A stretch of 64,000 nt of DNA from Punctularia strigosozonata HHB-11173 SS5 (Eukaryota > Basidiomycota > Agaricomycetes > Corticiales > Punctulariaceae): assembly GCF_000264995.1 (NCBI RefSeq), contig NW_006767449.1, forward strand, positions 395,773 to 459,772. The letters are read 5' to 3'. The first letter of the stretch is position 1. Each line of letters starts with the position of its first letter. The notes beneath the pieces are model-generated. The model was not told where the DNA came from. It worked only from the letters and a program-made list of their open reading frames with translations, and did not search any database. The position numbers were made by a program, and so were the translations under genes. This document shows positions 30,662-44,100 of this stretch, piece after piece.

Positions 30662-32833
30662 TTAGCACTCCTCCCACATCTTCACGTAGTCGACCACCAA
30701 CGCGCGATCCTTGACGTTGCTGCCCTGTGGCCATGTCTTGTACCACTCGCTCTGGGATGATGCGAAGTCGCGCATTGCGTTGTTGGAGCCGTCCAACCAA
30801 GGCTTGTCGCCGACGTTATCGGGGAACCAGCCGTTGGTGCCGCCGACAGCGACGTCCATGATCAAGTAGAATTCTGCCATGTAAGTTAGCGACGATGATT
30901 GAATGCTACACCCCGCGAGCGTACGTACGTTGATCGAAAGGCGCGGCATTGGGCACGGTGACGCCGTTGACCCAAGGATTCTCAAGCACAATCTGTTGCG
31001 TGCCGTTCGTGATGGTCGAAGGGAACTTGCCACGCTTGAAGAACGGCTCATTGAAGCGCAAGTCCAGCATGTGGTGAAGACGCGTGTCGACGTAGATGCG
31101 GCTGTCAAGATTGACAGATGCGGAAATCAGCAAACGTTCGCGGATGCCGCATGTTATTACTCACATGAAGTCCTCCGTCCACTCGAGCACGTACGTGTGG
31201 AATCCGTCGTCGTACGACTTGCGGCGCTCAGTCCAGAAGCCAGAGGTGCGCCACATGCCGTTGATCCACGTCGTCGGCCCCCAGTTTAGTGACCCGCGAA
31301 CATAGTTGTTACCCTGGTTCTTGTACTTGGGCCCGTTGCCGCGCGATTCCATGAGGTCAATCTCGCCGGACATCGGCCACGGCCCGTACGTGTTGTCTTT
31401 CGGCAGCATCCAGATGGCGGGCCAGAGCCAGTCGCCCTTCGGGTTCTTCGCGCGCACTTCGACGCGTCCGAAGCGAATGGAACGCGTCTTCTGGGTGGTG
31501 ATGCGCGCAGACATGACCGGGTTGATTACCGTGCCCGCAGTGTGGTTAGATACCGCACCACAAGCGGTCTGGTTGACGTTCGTGCAGCCGGTGAGGTTGT
31601 AGGTGTAGCCGTCGAAAATCGCGCTCGTGCCGATGACGTCGGACGTCAGGGTGGGCATGAGGTAAAGCAGGCCATCCTCAACGAAGGAGTTGTTGGGCGA
31701 TGCGGTCGCCATCTCAAACTCGCCATTACTGGAAATGATCGCGTCAGCTTGCTGTATTCGGTCAACGAGGACAGAAGAGACGCTAACCCAAAACCGCCAA
31801 GATCAACCTCGTGCGTCCAAACGTTTTCGGTGTCGAACGTGTCAAAGTTGTCGTCGAGAACGAGGCAGAGCGGCTTGGTGATGCGTGGCACCTGCTTCCA
31901 ACCAAAATAGCACCGCACGACCGAGCCGGCAACTCCGAGAAGCATCACAGCGTACGTAATCCTATAATCAGATAACAAATCAATAAAAACGCCCATCAGT
32001 GCCTTTGCCTCAGTCGCCGGCGAGGAGAAGCCGCCGAGCGGCACGCACCAGTACGCAGCACGCTTGAGCTTGTCTTTCTCCTCCGTCCAGGGCTTCTCGA
32101 TCGGACCAGTAAGCATGGTGGACTTGAGGCGCTTGGAGGGTGCCGGCACGTTGGGTGCGATCTTGGCGCCGTCGATGGTGCTCGAATCGGCTGCCGAAGC
32201 GTTGTAGCTCGCGCTGGTGTACAGCGTCATCGGGCGAGGCGGAGGGGCGGCGAAGGCCTGGCGAGGACCGGTCGTGAAACGGCGATGAACGTCCGGCCGG
32301 TCAGTTTCCTACACAATACCAAGCCCATCAGCGATCGAAAAAAAATTATTGCAGCCGATTTGACGACTAACCTCGATGCCTCCAGCAGAGGAAGTGGTAC
32401 CGGGCCTGCTGGCCAAGGTGCTCAAACCGCTCGTGACGGACCTGTCGCGCGCATGGCCAGGGAGATCTACCGCGGAGCCGCGCAGAGACACAATCCCACT
32501 CGAGCGGGAGGTGATGTCTGGGGCGGGGTAGAGGTAGCTCGCGCCCTCGCGCTGGGCACCGAAGACGAACCCGACCGAGCTTGAGGACTGCACGCGGGGT
32601 ACCGCGCCGGGCGTCTGGGGAGGCGACGCGGCATCCTCGGAGTAGGGCGTAGCAGTCCCAGAGATAGGTGCGCGGAGGTCACGAACACTTCCGTTCGGCG
32701 TCTGGAAGGGGTCGATGGGGTCGTGCGCGTCGTCGGAGCGGGGGACGCTGAAGAACAGCGGGCGCGGCGGGACAAGCGGTTCGGCGCGCTTGGCACCGAC
32801 CGTCGGCTTCTGACTGGCGTCGGGTGCAGACAT
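30662..32833 (-). CDS. GH16 type-II membrane glucanase/transglycosylase-like protein (643 aa, 5 exons)
   Basis: Exons are 32833-32372, 32308-31788, 31728-31165, 31101-30929 and 30873-30662. Residues 1-180 form a Ser/Pro-rich cytosolic tail (MSAPDASQKPTVGAKRAEPL). A transmembrane anchor lies near 271-290 (ITYAVMLLGVAGSVV), and a lumenal/extracellular GH16 jelly-roll follows from about 305 (LVLDDNFDTFDTENVWTHEV). The catalytic loop SGEIDLMESRGN gives the ExDxxE residues at about E450, D452, E455. Trp-rich substrate-binding strands (PKGDWLWPAIWMLP) precede it. Topology is like Kre6/Skn1, but the active-site loop is of the laminarinase / insect beta-glucan-recognition type, not the APEID form of Kre6. 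It likely cuts or remodels beta-1,3-glucan in the wall or secretory pathway. All introns are 55-63 nt GT-AG. The family is certain; the substrate is inferred. Confidence 0.92.
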
Positions 32834-35800
32834 GGCGTTGAGCGTCGTCGATCAGGGAGCGGTGGTGGTAAGGACTGAAGTAACCGAGGACGAGGAGGGG
32901 AAAAGGAGGTGCACCAGCGACTCTGCACGAGGCGGCTGAGGGATTGCATCTTTCCGGGCTGTGACTTTTTGTAGACGGCGCACCTGCATTGGTGGGTGGG
33001 CATCTATCGCAGCTTTCGAACCGCGATGGCTGCTGGGAACGGCACACGTCGCGGCTTCGGCGGTGCAAATGAATGCCATCGAGGCTCCTCGCGTAGATCC
33101 AGGGGCGAGAACGTCCGTGGTGGAACTCCTCACTTTCCACGCGTACGCCGGAAACGTCAGGTTGATGAGCGGCCGAGCTGAACCGGTTCGTGGATATCGA
33201 TGGACGCCAGGGGTGACATCGGCTTTTGACATAGGTATTTTCCAGAGATCCGCGTGGCGCACAATTTCGGATGGGAACGCGTCCGAAGCATGGCCGTGGG
33301 ACGGCCCAGGACTGCCTCAGGCAACCTTGCGAGATAACCGGCTACCAGAGATGCGCGAGTCGCCGTCTCAGGTATATCGTAAGTGACTTCGCTCGTTCGC
33401 AGAGTAGGGCATCGACTCGGTACGACGCTAGGGTTGCCGGAGAGGACGTGGCGGACAAGGTGACGACAGCAGACCACGTCGTCCGGAAGTAAACGAGCCC
33501 TCCCGTAATTGGCACCTTTTCACCCGATCAATCTCCAAGTGGCGGATCTGAACCGAAAGGAGCGGAGTGTGAAAAATATTCAAATCACCAGTCATAATTG
33601 CCGGCGTTAAGCCGGGCGTTTCGACCACGCATCATCCTTCCGCTGCATGTCGCCCCGATAGCGATACGATGCAAAGATACGACGCACGGAGCGCAAGGCA
33701 CTGTGCGGATATGAGATGCTAGGGCTTGTCTGTCGAACTGGGTTCGGTGACAGAGCATTTCCGAACCCGCCTCGAGGATCGCGGTCAGCGTCGGACAGCC
33801 GTAGATGGTTCTGAAGGTTTGACGTCGATGCAACGTTCAGCGCTCAGCCCTCCGCAACGAACACTGTCGTCGGTGAGCTCGGACAGCCTACTTAGGCAGT
33901 GGAGCAGCAACCAATTCTAGGCTTCGCGCGCAGTGCCAGCATCGCCCTGTTGTTGGTAGTATGTAGACGCGCGACCACAGCCGCAAACTCGTTTCACCGA
34001 TGTATTGCGCTGACAGGTCGGGAGCGCGTTAGCGTAATCTATCACGGCGCGAGCATATGTCTCTCACCGTGGGCTGGGGACACACGAAGTTCACGCGCCG
34101 TGCACTCCCGCGAGCCGGGGAGTTCTTCATTATGCTGGCCCGGAAAGTACCGGACAAGAAGGTCGCAAGTGGGTGCCTTGACGAGGTCGGTTCTTTATTT
34201 CGCCGGTGGCATGTCCGCTCTTTCCGTACGCGTATGCGGATGTGGTTGCCTTTGTTGCCAAACGAACCTGCATGGTGGCTCAACTGTATACGAGTATGAA
34301 CAATCAGCATGGGCTGCGGACAGAATTATACTCAGAGACGGAATACCTTATGGATACCCGTCCTCTCTATCAAGAACAAACCATATCAGAACGCGAACCA
34401 GAGTGGAATGGGATTGAGAGCGCGGCCTTACACAGGACATAGGAAGATCGAATGCACCGAGCTGTGGGCATAGCTAAAGGCCATTTTAGCGCCGAGATGT
34501 TCCGCCTTGGAAGGTGCAGAGAAACAATTTAAACATGGAAGTCCGAGCGTTGTGCGTATTTATATGTCAATGCGTGCTTCGAGCGAGTCGCTGTTTCTTC
34601 GGTGTCATCGCTGATTCGCAGTATCTCGCGCATAAAGCAGTACGAGAACTGGAATGAGGAACAAGCAAGAAGGAATAGAGAATGTTGTAGGCAAGGATGG
34701 AACGATATCCAAAGATGATAGTGGTCAATTACGATAGGTGCCCGGGAGCAATGGATATAGATTACGAGATCGGAAAGATCTGCGCACACGGTAGTGTGAA
34801 AGCGTCGAGAGGAAGGAGGTGCTGAAGGGGAACAAATGGTCGGTGTTGTCGGCGTTGGGCAACGTTCGTGCCGGCATGCATGACGACGACGGCGCGATTG
34901 GCATGCGTATCTATCTAGCTTCGGCGGTGCAGACGGCGAATATGCGCGTCCATGTCAGCCTGTTTGTCTTTTTAGTGCTACATTGCGGAAGCTTGTGTCG
35001 TAAGTTCTCGTACATGGATGAGACGACGTCATGTTCATTCGCGCTGCTTTGGGCTCAAGCTGCGGCTTGCCAATGGACATATCGAAATTGATGCGCACTT
35101 CCTCCAATCTGCACCGGAGGCGTAAAAGTATGCATGGTCGCGAGATAGCTCCCGAGAGAAACGAGGAATGAAGGCGTCGCGTTCGTCGTGGTCGTGTTCG
35201 AGAATAGCTTGAGATCGAGGCATGCAGTCAATGCATTCTTAGTCGTCACCCTCAAACACTAGTTCAAAAAGTGCATCGCGAGTTCGAGTGCCTCGATTTC
35301 GAAGAGGCGGGAGACAAGATTTCCCAACATTGCAAAAACAGTACGGGTATTCGTCGAGGATGTGCGCGACGGAGGCTCCGGAGACTTGCGTGATGCCAAC
35401 CCGCTGTGGCTGTGCTTAGATTTGTTGCGCGCACCTGCCGTTTATGGTAACTATAGGCTCGGCTTCGGCCAGCTCAGCTCTTGTCTCTCTGTTCAAGTTC
35501 CCGTGCCTCGACATCACATCCACATCTCTGTGTTGCTCTTCTCTCCGTTTGCCGGATGATGAATGCGTGAGTATGTCGACGCGCATGCCAACACCAACGC
35601 CTTGGGCGAACTGGTCATCGTACGACGCAACCCATGACGTACGCCGGGTTATTCGAACGTCGGTGGACACGCCGCGCGTGTTCATCGTGGCCTTAGAGTG
35701 CCGCACAATCCAGCAGACGGGGAATCGGGGTCGGAAGCTTGCCTTCGCCGGATATTGGACCACTCCAACCTGCAAAACGCCAATGGAGCGGAGTTCGTTC

Positions 35801-36199
35801 GTGCTCCGGGATCGGACCGTCGGACGAGGCGGGGCCCTGACTGCTGACGGAACCTACGCATCACGTCCGCGCGCGAAAATGTTCAACACGATTGGGCGGA
35901 GATTGATCAGAGACAAAGAACAACAGCAGCAAGCTATGCCGGACGCATAGGGCGGCGGTACGCGCGCCGACGGTGAGAGAGGCCCACCACATACGTCGAT
36001 CTCTTGGATCTCTGATCTTGAGTAGATCAGACACGCGCGGGAGTGAAGAGTCGTTCCCGCAACTGTTCCGAGGGAACCGCGATTCCATTTGGAGGCGAGG
36101 CGTTACTCGGAGGGACGTCTAGGAACAGACAAGGCTCACTGTCCATTAGACGTTTCATTTGAGAGGCAAGCGTGCCTAGACGTCGGTGTTCTTACAGTT

Positions 36200-36220
36200 C
36201 CTGTTCAGCGACTGAACAGG
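36200..36220. repeat. Perfect 9-bp hairpin
   Basis: CCTGTTCAG and CTGAACAGG flank a CGA loop. It could be a dyad binding site upstream of the glycosyltransferase gene; no further support. Confidence 0.5.
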
Positions 36221-36795
36221 CGCAGCGAGACTTGTTCTCAGGTGTGCGTCGCTACAGCTATTCTCATCTGTCAATGCCCTTGTTGATGCTCCAGACGCTA
36301 GGTCCCGTCTTGTTGCACCCCCGCCTCGGTCCAACGATGGATGCCGAAATTACCTCCGGATCCGCTCAGTTCTACTTCCAGATTATCCCCGACGTCCACA
36401 TGGAGCCCATAGATTCGACGCGCAATCAACCGTACTCGTTCGAATCGGAAGGCCATTATTTTCGCACCTGGAGCTTTGTCCAGGCCATCCCGAGCCACTA
36501 CATCCGCATATCTCCGACCTTCCGATTGGGGGCGGTGGCCGAAACTTTCTGACGGAAACACAGATTGACATGCAGAGCCTGGTCAAATTCCAGGTGGGCG
36601 GGACCTGCGATTGGCAGGGTGGGCAGCTGTCAGCTCGCCAGGTCGAGCGATAACGCGCACCAATTTTCCCACGGACCGACCCGTTTCGCAGTGCCTTCCC
36701 AGCTCCGATCTCGGGAAACGCGCGCAGCTGGCGTTTCCCCTGTGCATCTGCCGTGTCGCTTTTCGACGCCCGGACGCGCTGATCCACGCCGCTTG

Positions 36796-36802
36796 TATAA
36801 AA
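36796..36802 (+). promoter_or_regulatory. TATA-like box
   Basis: TATAAAA in the context GCTTGTATAAAACG, 162 bp upstream of the ATG of glycosyltransferase copy B. It is preceded by C/T-rich sequence. Confidence 0.5.
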
Positions 36803-36963
36803 CGATCGGGCCATGTTGCGAAAGTCCCTCATCTCTGGCGAGCCCTCCGGTTTGCAGAGTGACCTCCTCCCTTCCTCCCCTTCCGGTCCTTCTTCGGTCG
36901 TCGTCGCCGTCCGTCACATAGTCCACCACAATCATTATCTGCTAGCCTTCCCTTGCAGCCGCC

Positions 36964-39900
36964 ATGGACTACGACGCATATGACGCACTCCTCCACCATG
37001 TCTTCAAGCGCACTCAAGGTGACGCTTGGTAAATGGTTCCATCTTGCGTCGACTGTATGTGTGCTGATGTACACTCGCATAGGTTCAAGCCCTCGGAGGA
37101 GAATGTCTCTGCCGGGGTATGCCTTCGTGTCGAGACTGGACACTTCCGCGTCTTCCCGTACGAGGTAAGTCATGTCATACTACCACCGCAACACGTGGCC
37201 AAACCCGTATCAGAACCCCTACCTCGGCCCCTTCGAAGAAGCCGTCCGAACTCTAAACCCTGCCGTCGCCGTGAAGATTCGTTCCGCCGCAGTCCATGCA
37301 GCGCTCGGCTCTGTGTACGTACTCCGACTCCCATGGAGTTCTCTCAGCTCACTAACACCGCTCCTCGTGTAGCCCGCCCACCGCGCCGGCGATCTACGTC
37401 GACTCCGAGACGCGTATCCAGATCGTCGAGACGATGACGCACCTCCCGCATGCCGACAAGGAGCAGTGCGGCGCCTTCGTCCGAGATGAGCGTGTCCTCG
37501 TCGTATGGTCCGACAACCTCGACAACATCATCGGCCTCTGCCAGGAGTTCGACCGCAAGCTCATCCAGCTCGTATGGAAGATCCGCCCCGCGCTCCCCAC
37601 TCTGTCGTACTCGGGCAGCGCCGGTCCTGCGTCCACAGCAGGCTCGGAAGCAAACCTGAACGAGAAGTCCGCGTTCGACGACGCGGAGGAGAAGAGGGAG
37701 GCACTCGAGGCGCAGGTGGAGACCATCCTCAAGAACCGGGAGAAGGCCGGCAAGAAGAAGGGACGTTGGCCGTGGTCGAGGTCCGTCGATCGCGAGGACA
37801 TCGCGGAGAAGGGTGGCAAGGAGCCGAGACCGCAAAGGTGATTCATTCTCCTTTGGTCTCTCCTAAGGTCAGGAAGCTCATCCAATTCAACGCAGGTTGT
37901 ATGCACCGTTCTCAGGCGGTCTCGCTGTCGCGCTCTCCACACGTGAGTATAGGCCCGCTACATTGGAAGTCCATCTACTGACGTTTCTTTGCAGTTTTCG
38001 TCGCTCAAGGTGTCAACATGCTCATCACCGAGCATGTTCTGGATGGGACCTGGCAGCGCTTCGCACTCCTCGTCACGACGCCTTTCCTGTTCTGCATATC
38101 ACTCGTGAGTGCTTTCCTCTCTTTCCACGCCGCCTTCTTCCATCCTACTTCATATACGTGTCTTCGCGCGGATCGCTGATGGGGGACTTCTCGTTCCTGA
38201 TTACCAGTTCTTCTGTCTGCAACTCCTCGGGAACGTCGCTTTCTGTATCGGGCCCGTCGCACAGTTCCACGAAAACTCCAAATATTACTCGGCACAGAAG
38301 CCGCTGGAGAACAAGGTTGTGGATGCCGCACTGCCGCACATTACTATCGAGATGCCCGTGTACAAGGAATCGCTGGAGCAGACCATGTAAGGGAGAACCA
38401 TGTGTACCCCTTAATACTGCCGCTGACCATAAGGCTATTTATAGCGCGCCCTCGGTTTATTCTCTCAAGAAAGCGATGCAGACCTATGCCCGGCAGGGTG
38501 GGACCTCCGCCATTTTTGTGCACGACGACGGTCTGCAGCTCATCTCACCTGAGGAGCGCGAAGCGCGCGTCGCGTTCTACGCCGATCATAACATTGGCTG
38601 GGTCGCACGCCCTGGACACGATAACGCGCCGGACGGCTTCAAGCGCGCGGGTCGTTTCAAGAAGGCCAGCAACATGAACTACGGCCTCGCGCTCTCGCTC
38701 AAGCTCGAGAAGCACCTTGCCGCGCTCGAGTCCCGAGCGGTGAACCCGGATCAGATCGAGGGTTCGACCTTGGAGGACAAGGCGCTGAATATGGCGGTAG
38801 AGGAGACGTACGAGGAAACTGGGCGGAGGTGGAAGCCCTGGGCCGCCAACGGCAAATCGTGCAGGATAGGCGAGATCATCCTCATCATCGACTCGGATAC
38901 CGTCGTTCCCGAGGTGAGCTCTGTAGTGCTGAGTGAAAATGTGGCGATGCCAACAAAGTTGCCCACAGGACTGCTTCCGCGATGCGGCGCGCGAACTCGC
39001 CGAATGTCCCGAAGTGGCGATTATCCAACACGAGTCGGACGTGATGCAAGTCTCGCACGATTTCTTCGAGAACGGTATCGCCCACTTCACGCGCCGCATC
39101 AACAAGTGCATCTCTTTCGCCTGCGCCAACGGCGAGGTTGCGCCGTTTGTGGGCCACAACGCGTTCCTTCGCTGGTCCGCCGTGCAGGACGCCGCCTTCA
39201 TCGATACCGCGGACGACAAGGAGAAGATCTGGTCGGAGAGCAACGTGTCCGAAGACTTCGATATGGCGCTCCGTTTGCAACTTAAAGGGTACAACATCCG
39301 CTGGGCGACTTACTCCAAGGGCGGGTTTAAGGAGGGCGTGTCGCTGACTGTCGACGATGAGCTCAACCGCTGGCAGAAATACGCGTATGGCTGCAGCGAG
39401 CTCATCTTCAACCCACTCAAGGACTGGTGGCGGCTCGGCCCCATCAACAAGCAGCTCAGGATCTTCGTCTGGAGCGATGCGCCGGTGCACTACAAAGTCA
39501 GCATGATGTCGTACATGTTCTCATACTACGGTATGTTCTCCTGTTAACGCATCGTTATATATACGCTGACTCTTCATGAAGGCATTGCTATCGGTTTTAC
39601 CTTGTCGGTCATGAACTACCTGATCCTCGGCTGGGGTTATGAAGTCGACGGATTTTACATGCACAGCTTTGAGATCTGGCTCGCTTGCATCGTCGTCTTC
39701 CCCGGCCTCGGCAATTTCGGGTACACGGTATGTGATTACTGCTGGTTCGACTCTATTGCCTCTGACCTTTGGTGCTAGCTCCTCGAATATCGCCTTGGTC
39801 ACCGTAACATGTGGGATTCGATGGTCGAGAATATCACATGGGTGCCTTTCTTGTGAGTGAAAGCGCGGATTGATCTCATAGCTAAGCTGATCGCCTCGAC

Positions 39901-40303
39901 TTCTCTCTAGTTTCTTCTTCTTCGGAGGGCTCGGCCTTCACCTCAGCATCGCCCTCCTTGCGCACATGTTCTCATACAATATCACCTGGGGTGCCACCAA
40001 GAAGGAGGTCGAACGTTCCAACTTCTTCCTCGAAGTCCCCCGTATCTTTAAGCGCTTTTGGTTTGCGTTTGCCGTCAGCCTCACGTTCATCGCCGGAATT
40101 GCCATCCTCGCGAGTCCGCTGGTGCCCGCGGATTGGGCCATCCCTGGCGAGGACTGGAGTTTGATTATGCCTCTCGTCATCTCCACCGCGAGCCATATCT
40201 TGTTCCCCGTACGTCCGCATGCGACTGGCTGTCGAAGTTGAGAGCTGACTTTGTCGTTAATCAGATCGTACTCAACCCGTCTCTCATGGTTTTCTCCTAC
40301 TGA
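36964..40303 (+). CDS. Membrane family-2 glycosyltransferase, copy B (878 aa, 13 exons)
   Basis: Exons: 36964-37028, 37083-37164, 37214-37314, 37373-37837, 37896-37942, 37995-38104, 38208-38386, 38445-38913, 38969-39530, 39582-39727, 39779-39852, 39911-40208, 40265-40303. The protein aligns along its whole length with copy A at 12698-15879: MDYDAYDALLHHVF at the start, DKEQCGAFVRDERVLVVWSD, TIEMPVYKESLEQT, IIDSDTVVPEDC (DxD), VSEDFDMALRLQLKGY, ELNRWQKYAYG and ATKKEVERSNFF near the end. Spacing of membrane segments is the same. The function is presumably polymerising or transferring a sugar at the plasma membrane. Exon-intron structure differs from copy A: four introns interrupt what is a single 1443-nt exon there, while copy A has an intron splitting this gene's exon 1. 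Both copies look functional, so they may have diverged in expression or substrate. Confidence 0.9.
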
Positions 40304-41192
40304 AAACGCTCGCCGCATATACTCTGTTGTATCATCTGTTGTCCGGCGCATAGGCCACGCCCGCACCTGATGCTATAGTCGAGCATGGACATAATCTGTG
40401 CGTTTTGCTTACTGTCTTTTTTCACCCGTGTATATTGGGCATAGATTGGTCATAGAAGGGGATCTTGGGTACGATATATACTACTTCGCGGACGCTCGCA
40501 TATACGAATAAATCATCGCGCTGTTCGCGAGCTGTCTTTACACACGATAGTTAGTAGAGAGATACGATGGATGAACGATGAATGCGCTCCCCTCGAATCT
40601 GCATGTAGCTAGTACATTGGTACATTATTCACGTCGTCGTTGACTGTCTGCTTAGGTTACATGGTGGCTACCACTTTGCCAAAAATAAGTTTGTTTCCAC
40701 CCGAAGCTTAAGTCAACGGGATCTCGAATACGTCCATGAAGCTGAGGCAAACAAGTTCCTACTCGCGCAACCACCCGTGCGACATAGGCCAGGGCGAGGC
40801 TCGCAAGTTCAATAGTTTGCTACCCTCTTACTTCACGCAACGCTCAAACATGAACACGCTGCGTTCGACCGAGGCATACGATATGAGGTACTCGAAAGGC
40901 GACTTAAAGTTTCCAGTCCATATTCCAGGAGCAACATTACAACACCAGACTGTATGTACTACGCATATATTGATAGATCCACGGATTGAACGAATGAAGC
41001 GACCCTATTATCCGATTAATGAGACAGAAAGGAATGGTACGAGCACAGAATAGGGTCACCCAGTAGGTACAGTCACAGTCCTGAAGTCCGAGTTCACAGA
41101 TATTAGTCGTTATGGAAGATCGTTTTGTCCATGCAGAAAAGTGCGAGGTGAAGAACAACATGGATCGGAGGCATACCGATCCGTGTATTGGT
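40304..41192. other. Convergent intergenic region
   Basis: This is the 3' flank of glycosyltransferase copy B and of the copper radical oxidase gene. No other gene was seen. Confidence 0.55.
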
Positions 41193-44100
41193 TTAAATTC
41201 CAGGAAGAGTGAAGCCTGGCAGATCGGGCCAATTTCCTAGCCGTCCTGGGTCGCCACCGATGCGCACCCACTGAGAGTGAGAGGGCGTCGGGCCGTCGAG
41301 AACGAATAATTGGAACCATCCCGCCGGAGCAACGCCGACGCTGGGAGGAGCGGTGATGGTGCATGTGGTTCCCGAGCAGCTGATCATGTACAAGTGATAT
41401 CAGGATAAGATGACAAGCGAGACATGAGGCGGTAACGTACGAGAAAGCTGGAAAGATCGTGCGGCCACCCATCATGTTTCCGTGTGTGCTGCTCTGACGC
41501 CGAATATGATAAGTGGAGACAAATCAAACAGCCAAAAGTACGACTTACAGTTGCCGCGATAAGCGAAACTCTCATCGTTGAAGTTGTTCCCTGGAATAAC
41601 TGGACCTTGATCTGGTAAGTACCACCATACTCCCAGTCGGTCTCCGTGATAGTGAAGGTCGGCTGCTTGAATCCCTGATTGAGGTAGGGAGGGATATAAA
41701 CCTCAATGCGGAACTCCTGGGGGAAGTCCTGAGGTGGTTGCGATTCAGGATCCGACCCAGATACGAGTACGCGGCCATCAGGCAGGAGCGTCGCCTCAGA
41801 GTGATATAACCTCGCGACGATGGTCGTGTTGAGGATGGACATACGTGAGTTGACTGGCTGCGAAGGGTCATAAAGGACTGCAGTGAGGTTCGGATCATCG
41901 GCGAGGCCGAAGCCCGCGACGCCGGTATGGGCACCGTTCAGGATCATGAACGTTCCGTCAGGAAGGGCCACCATGCAGGGCATGACACGAGTACTCGGCT
42001 GGTGTCACAGAGTCAACAAAAATCCGTAAGTACAAAAACCTGGACATACCATCCTCTCTAGTGTCCACGCAGCGTTGGTTACTTCCGGTTGAATCGATAG
42101 GCAGCTGTCCAAGCCAGGCGCGGCAACTCCGTTGCTACCACCGCACACGAGAATAGTCACCGGGTCCGTATATGGGGCGTGCTGAGGGAACATGACAGCT
42201 GTTCCTTCCATAGGATACGTCCGACCAGCCAAGAAATTGTTGACAGCTCCGGGCATGTTGGGCAACGTTTTGACTGTTGTGAACGTGACCGGTTCCTGCG
42301 GCAAAGAAATCTGAGTCGTTGAAATGCAGCAGTGAAGACAACTTACAAGGATGCGAGCCTCGTTGTAGTATCCTGGAAGGCGGTCAGAAGACCGTAACAG
42401 TAACATGTTCGATACACGTACCAACGAAGATATTATGACTGGGCAGGATATGTAAGAACGGGTATAAGTTGTTGGGGTCCTAAGCCACATGTGGGTGAAC
42501 AACTTCGATTGGACTCCGGGCGATGTGGGTGCCTACCGTTCTGTTGAGCCAGTCCATGAAAAGCCATGTTGGTCCGCCTGCAGGGGTTGGGAGGACCTCC
42601 AATGTGGGATCTGCAGGGGCGTTGCTGCCAGTTTCGCCGCCCACGACAAGAACACTGCCATTAGCCAATAGCACAGCACTCGGATACCAGCGTCCACGCT
42701 GGAACGGGTCTCAGCATCTTGACGGTATCCTCCTGATAGAGTACAGTACCTGCAATAATAGCTCTTGAGGGTTTTCCTCCCAATCGTTGGTACTGTTAAC
42801 TCCAGGCGATCCGTCGGGAGCATACATTCTGACACCAAAGGTAGATGTCTATCGGCAACTTGGTCAGCATCAGAACACAACTTGCGCAGCGGAAAGGTCT
42901 TACCAGCGACCACCCTCCGACGTTCAGTATGCGTGCGGCTTTGTCTGGTAGCACGATCGCGGCCGAGCAGAACACATCGGATTGCACGTGCATGGTTCTC
43001 CAAGCAAGATCGAAATTGTCCACAAGACTCAAATCAAGCTCGTATGCGCCGGTGGAGTTCCCAAATTCCGAAGTAGGGAACTTTTCCAGGAACGACACCT
43101 TATTGTTGATACCAACCTGCGCGTCGATGCAGATAAGCAAGTGAGCATTATGCACGTAAGCGAGGGCTTACCGTAGCGAGTAAGGGAACGACGACCCCTC
43201 CGATGAGGAACTGAAGCGTGATCAGCGACAAACTTGTGGCCTTGGAAACTGATATACCTCATAACGTCCAATGTTGGAAGGAGTGTGCCAAGTTTGGAGA
43301 CCACCTTCGTATTGATAGTATTGCAGGCGATTTGCTCCTCCGCAGAGATGAATCGGGTCGCCTAGAGACGGTAAAAATATAATCCCAAACTTACTCAGCG
43401 CGAATGACTAACCCGAACAGGGGGCAGAACAGTCTGTCTCCGGGGCGAGGCCACCGTTGGGGTTGTTGGTGACGTCCGATACGTCTCCGCACCCTACAGC
43501 AATGTGAGCACGTCAAGAACCTGCTATGAATGCGATACCGTACAGCACTCGTCGCCAAATTCTATGAATGAATTGAGCATTCGGAATCGACTCGAATAGT
43601 TTAGCACATACCCATTCCGGCGGCCGGATAGCCGAAGTCTGAGCACTGCGTCAGGCAAGCCTCAACAGTGTTGTTGTTGGTCCAAATGTTTTGATAGGGA
43701 AATACGCGAGTAGCGCCGTCCCTGCGAAAGAGCTTAGACGACGGCCATACGTAGCGTAGCGTGCAACATACATCAAGCATCCTTGGAACTTCCAGTTCCC
43801 GGGAAGACTGCTATTCAACACCGTTGGGACAGGCAACGCTGTCACTTTCGCTGTAGAGGTGTAGACTGAGAGGCGACTGGGCCCGCCACAAGCTTCGCTG
43901 TCACAATCGAAGTTAGAAACATCAAACAGGAAAAACAGGTGACGTTAAAACTAACGTTGTATTCCCGGCGCAACCCATGTTGCACGTAGTTGGATCGGTG
44001 GCGACAGTGGCGCCGTTTACCAGCGTGTTTCCGCAGAAGCATTGGTCAGCGAACTCCATTCCTGCCAACGTGAAGTTTTGCGATCGGCAGCTGTTGATGC

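Larger units (their letters stand above)
32834..36963. other. 4.1-kb divergent intergenic region
   Basis: It lies between the start of the GH16 gene (-) and the start of glycosyltransferase copy B (+), so both promoters are here. The open frames (e.g. 35444-35950, 33899-34417) lack domains or consistent splice partners. A TATA-like element lies at 36796 and a hairpin at 36200. Confidence 0.5.

Noticed and set aside
31950-31978. Apparent short intron in GH16 exon 2 (CGTTTTTATTG...GATTATAG)
   Set aside because: It would be only about 29 nt with a poor donor, and the frame is open through it, leading directly into the transmembrane helix.
35444-35950. 168-codon plus-strand frame upstream of GT2 copy B
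   Set aside because: No domain, no splice partners, irregular composition; probably a chance frame in intergenic DNA.
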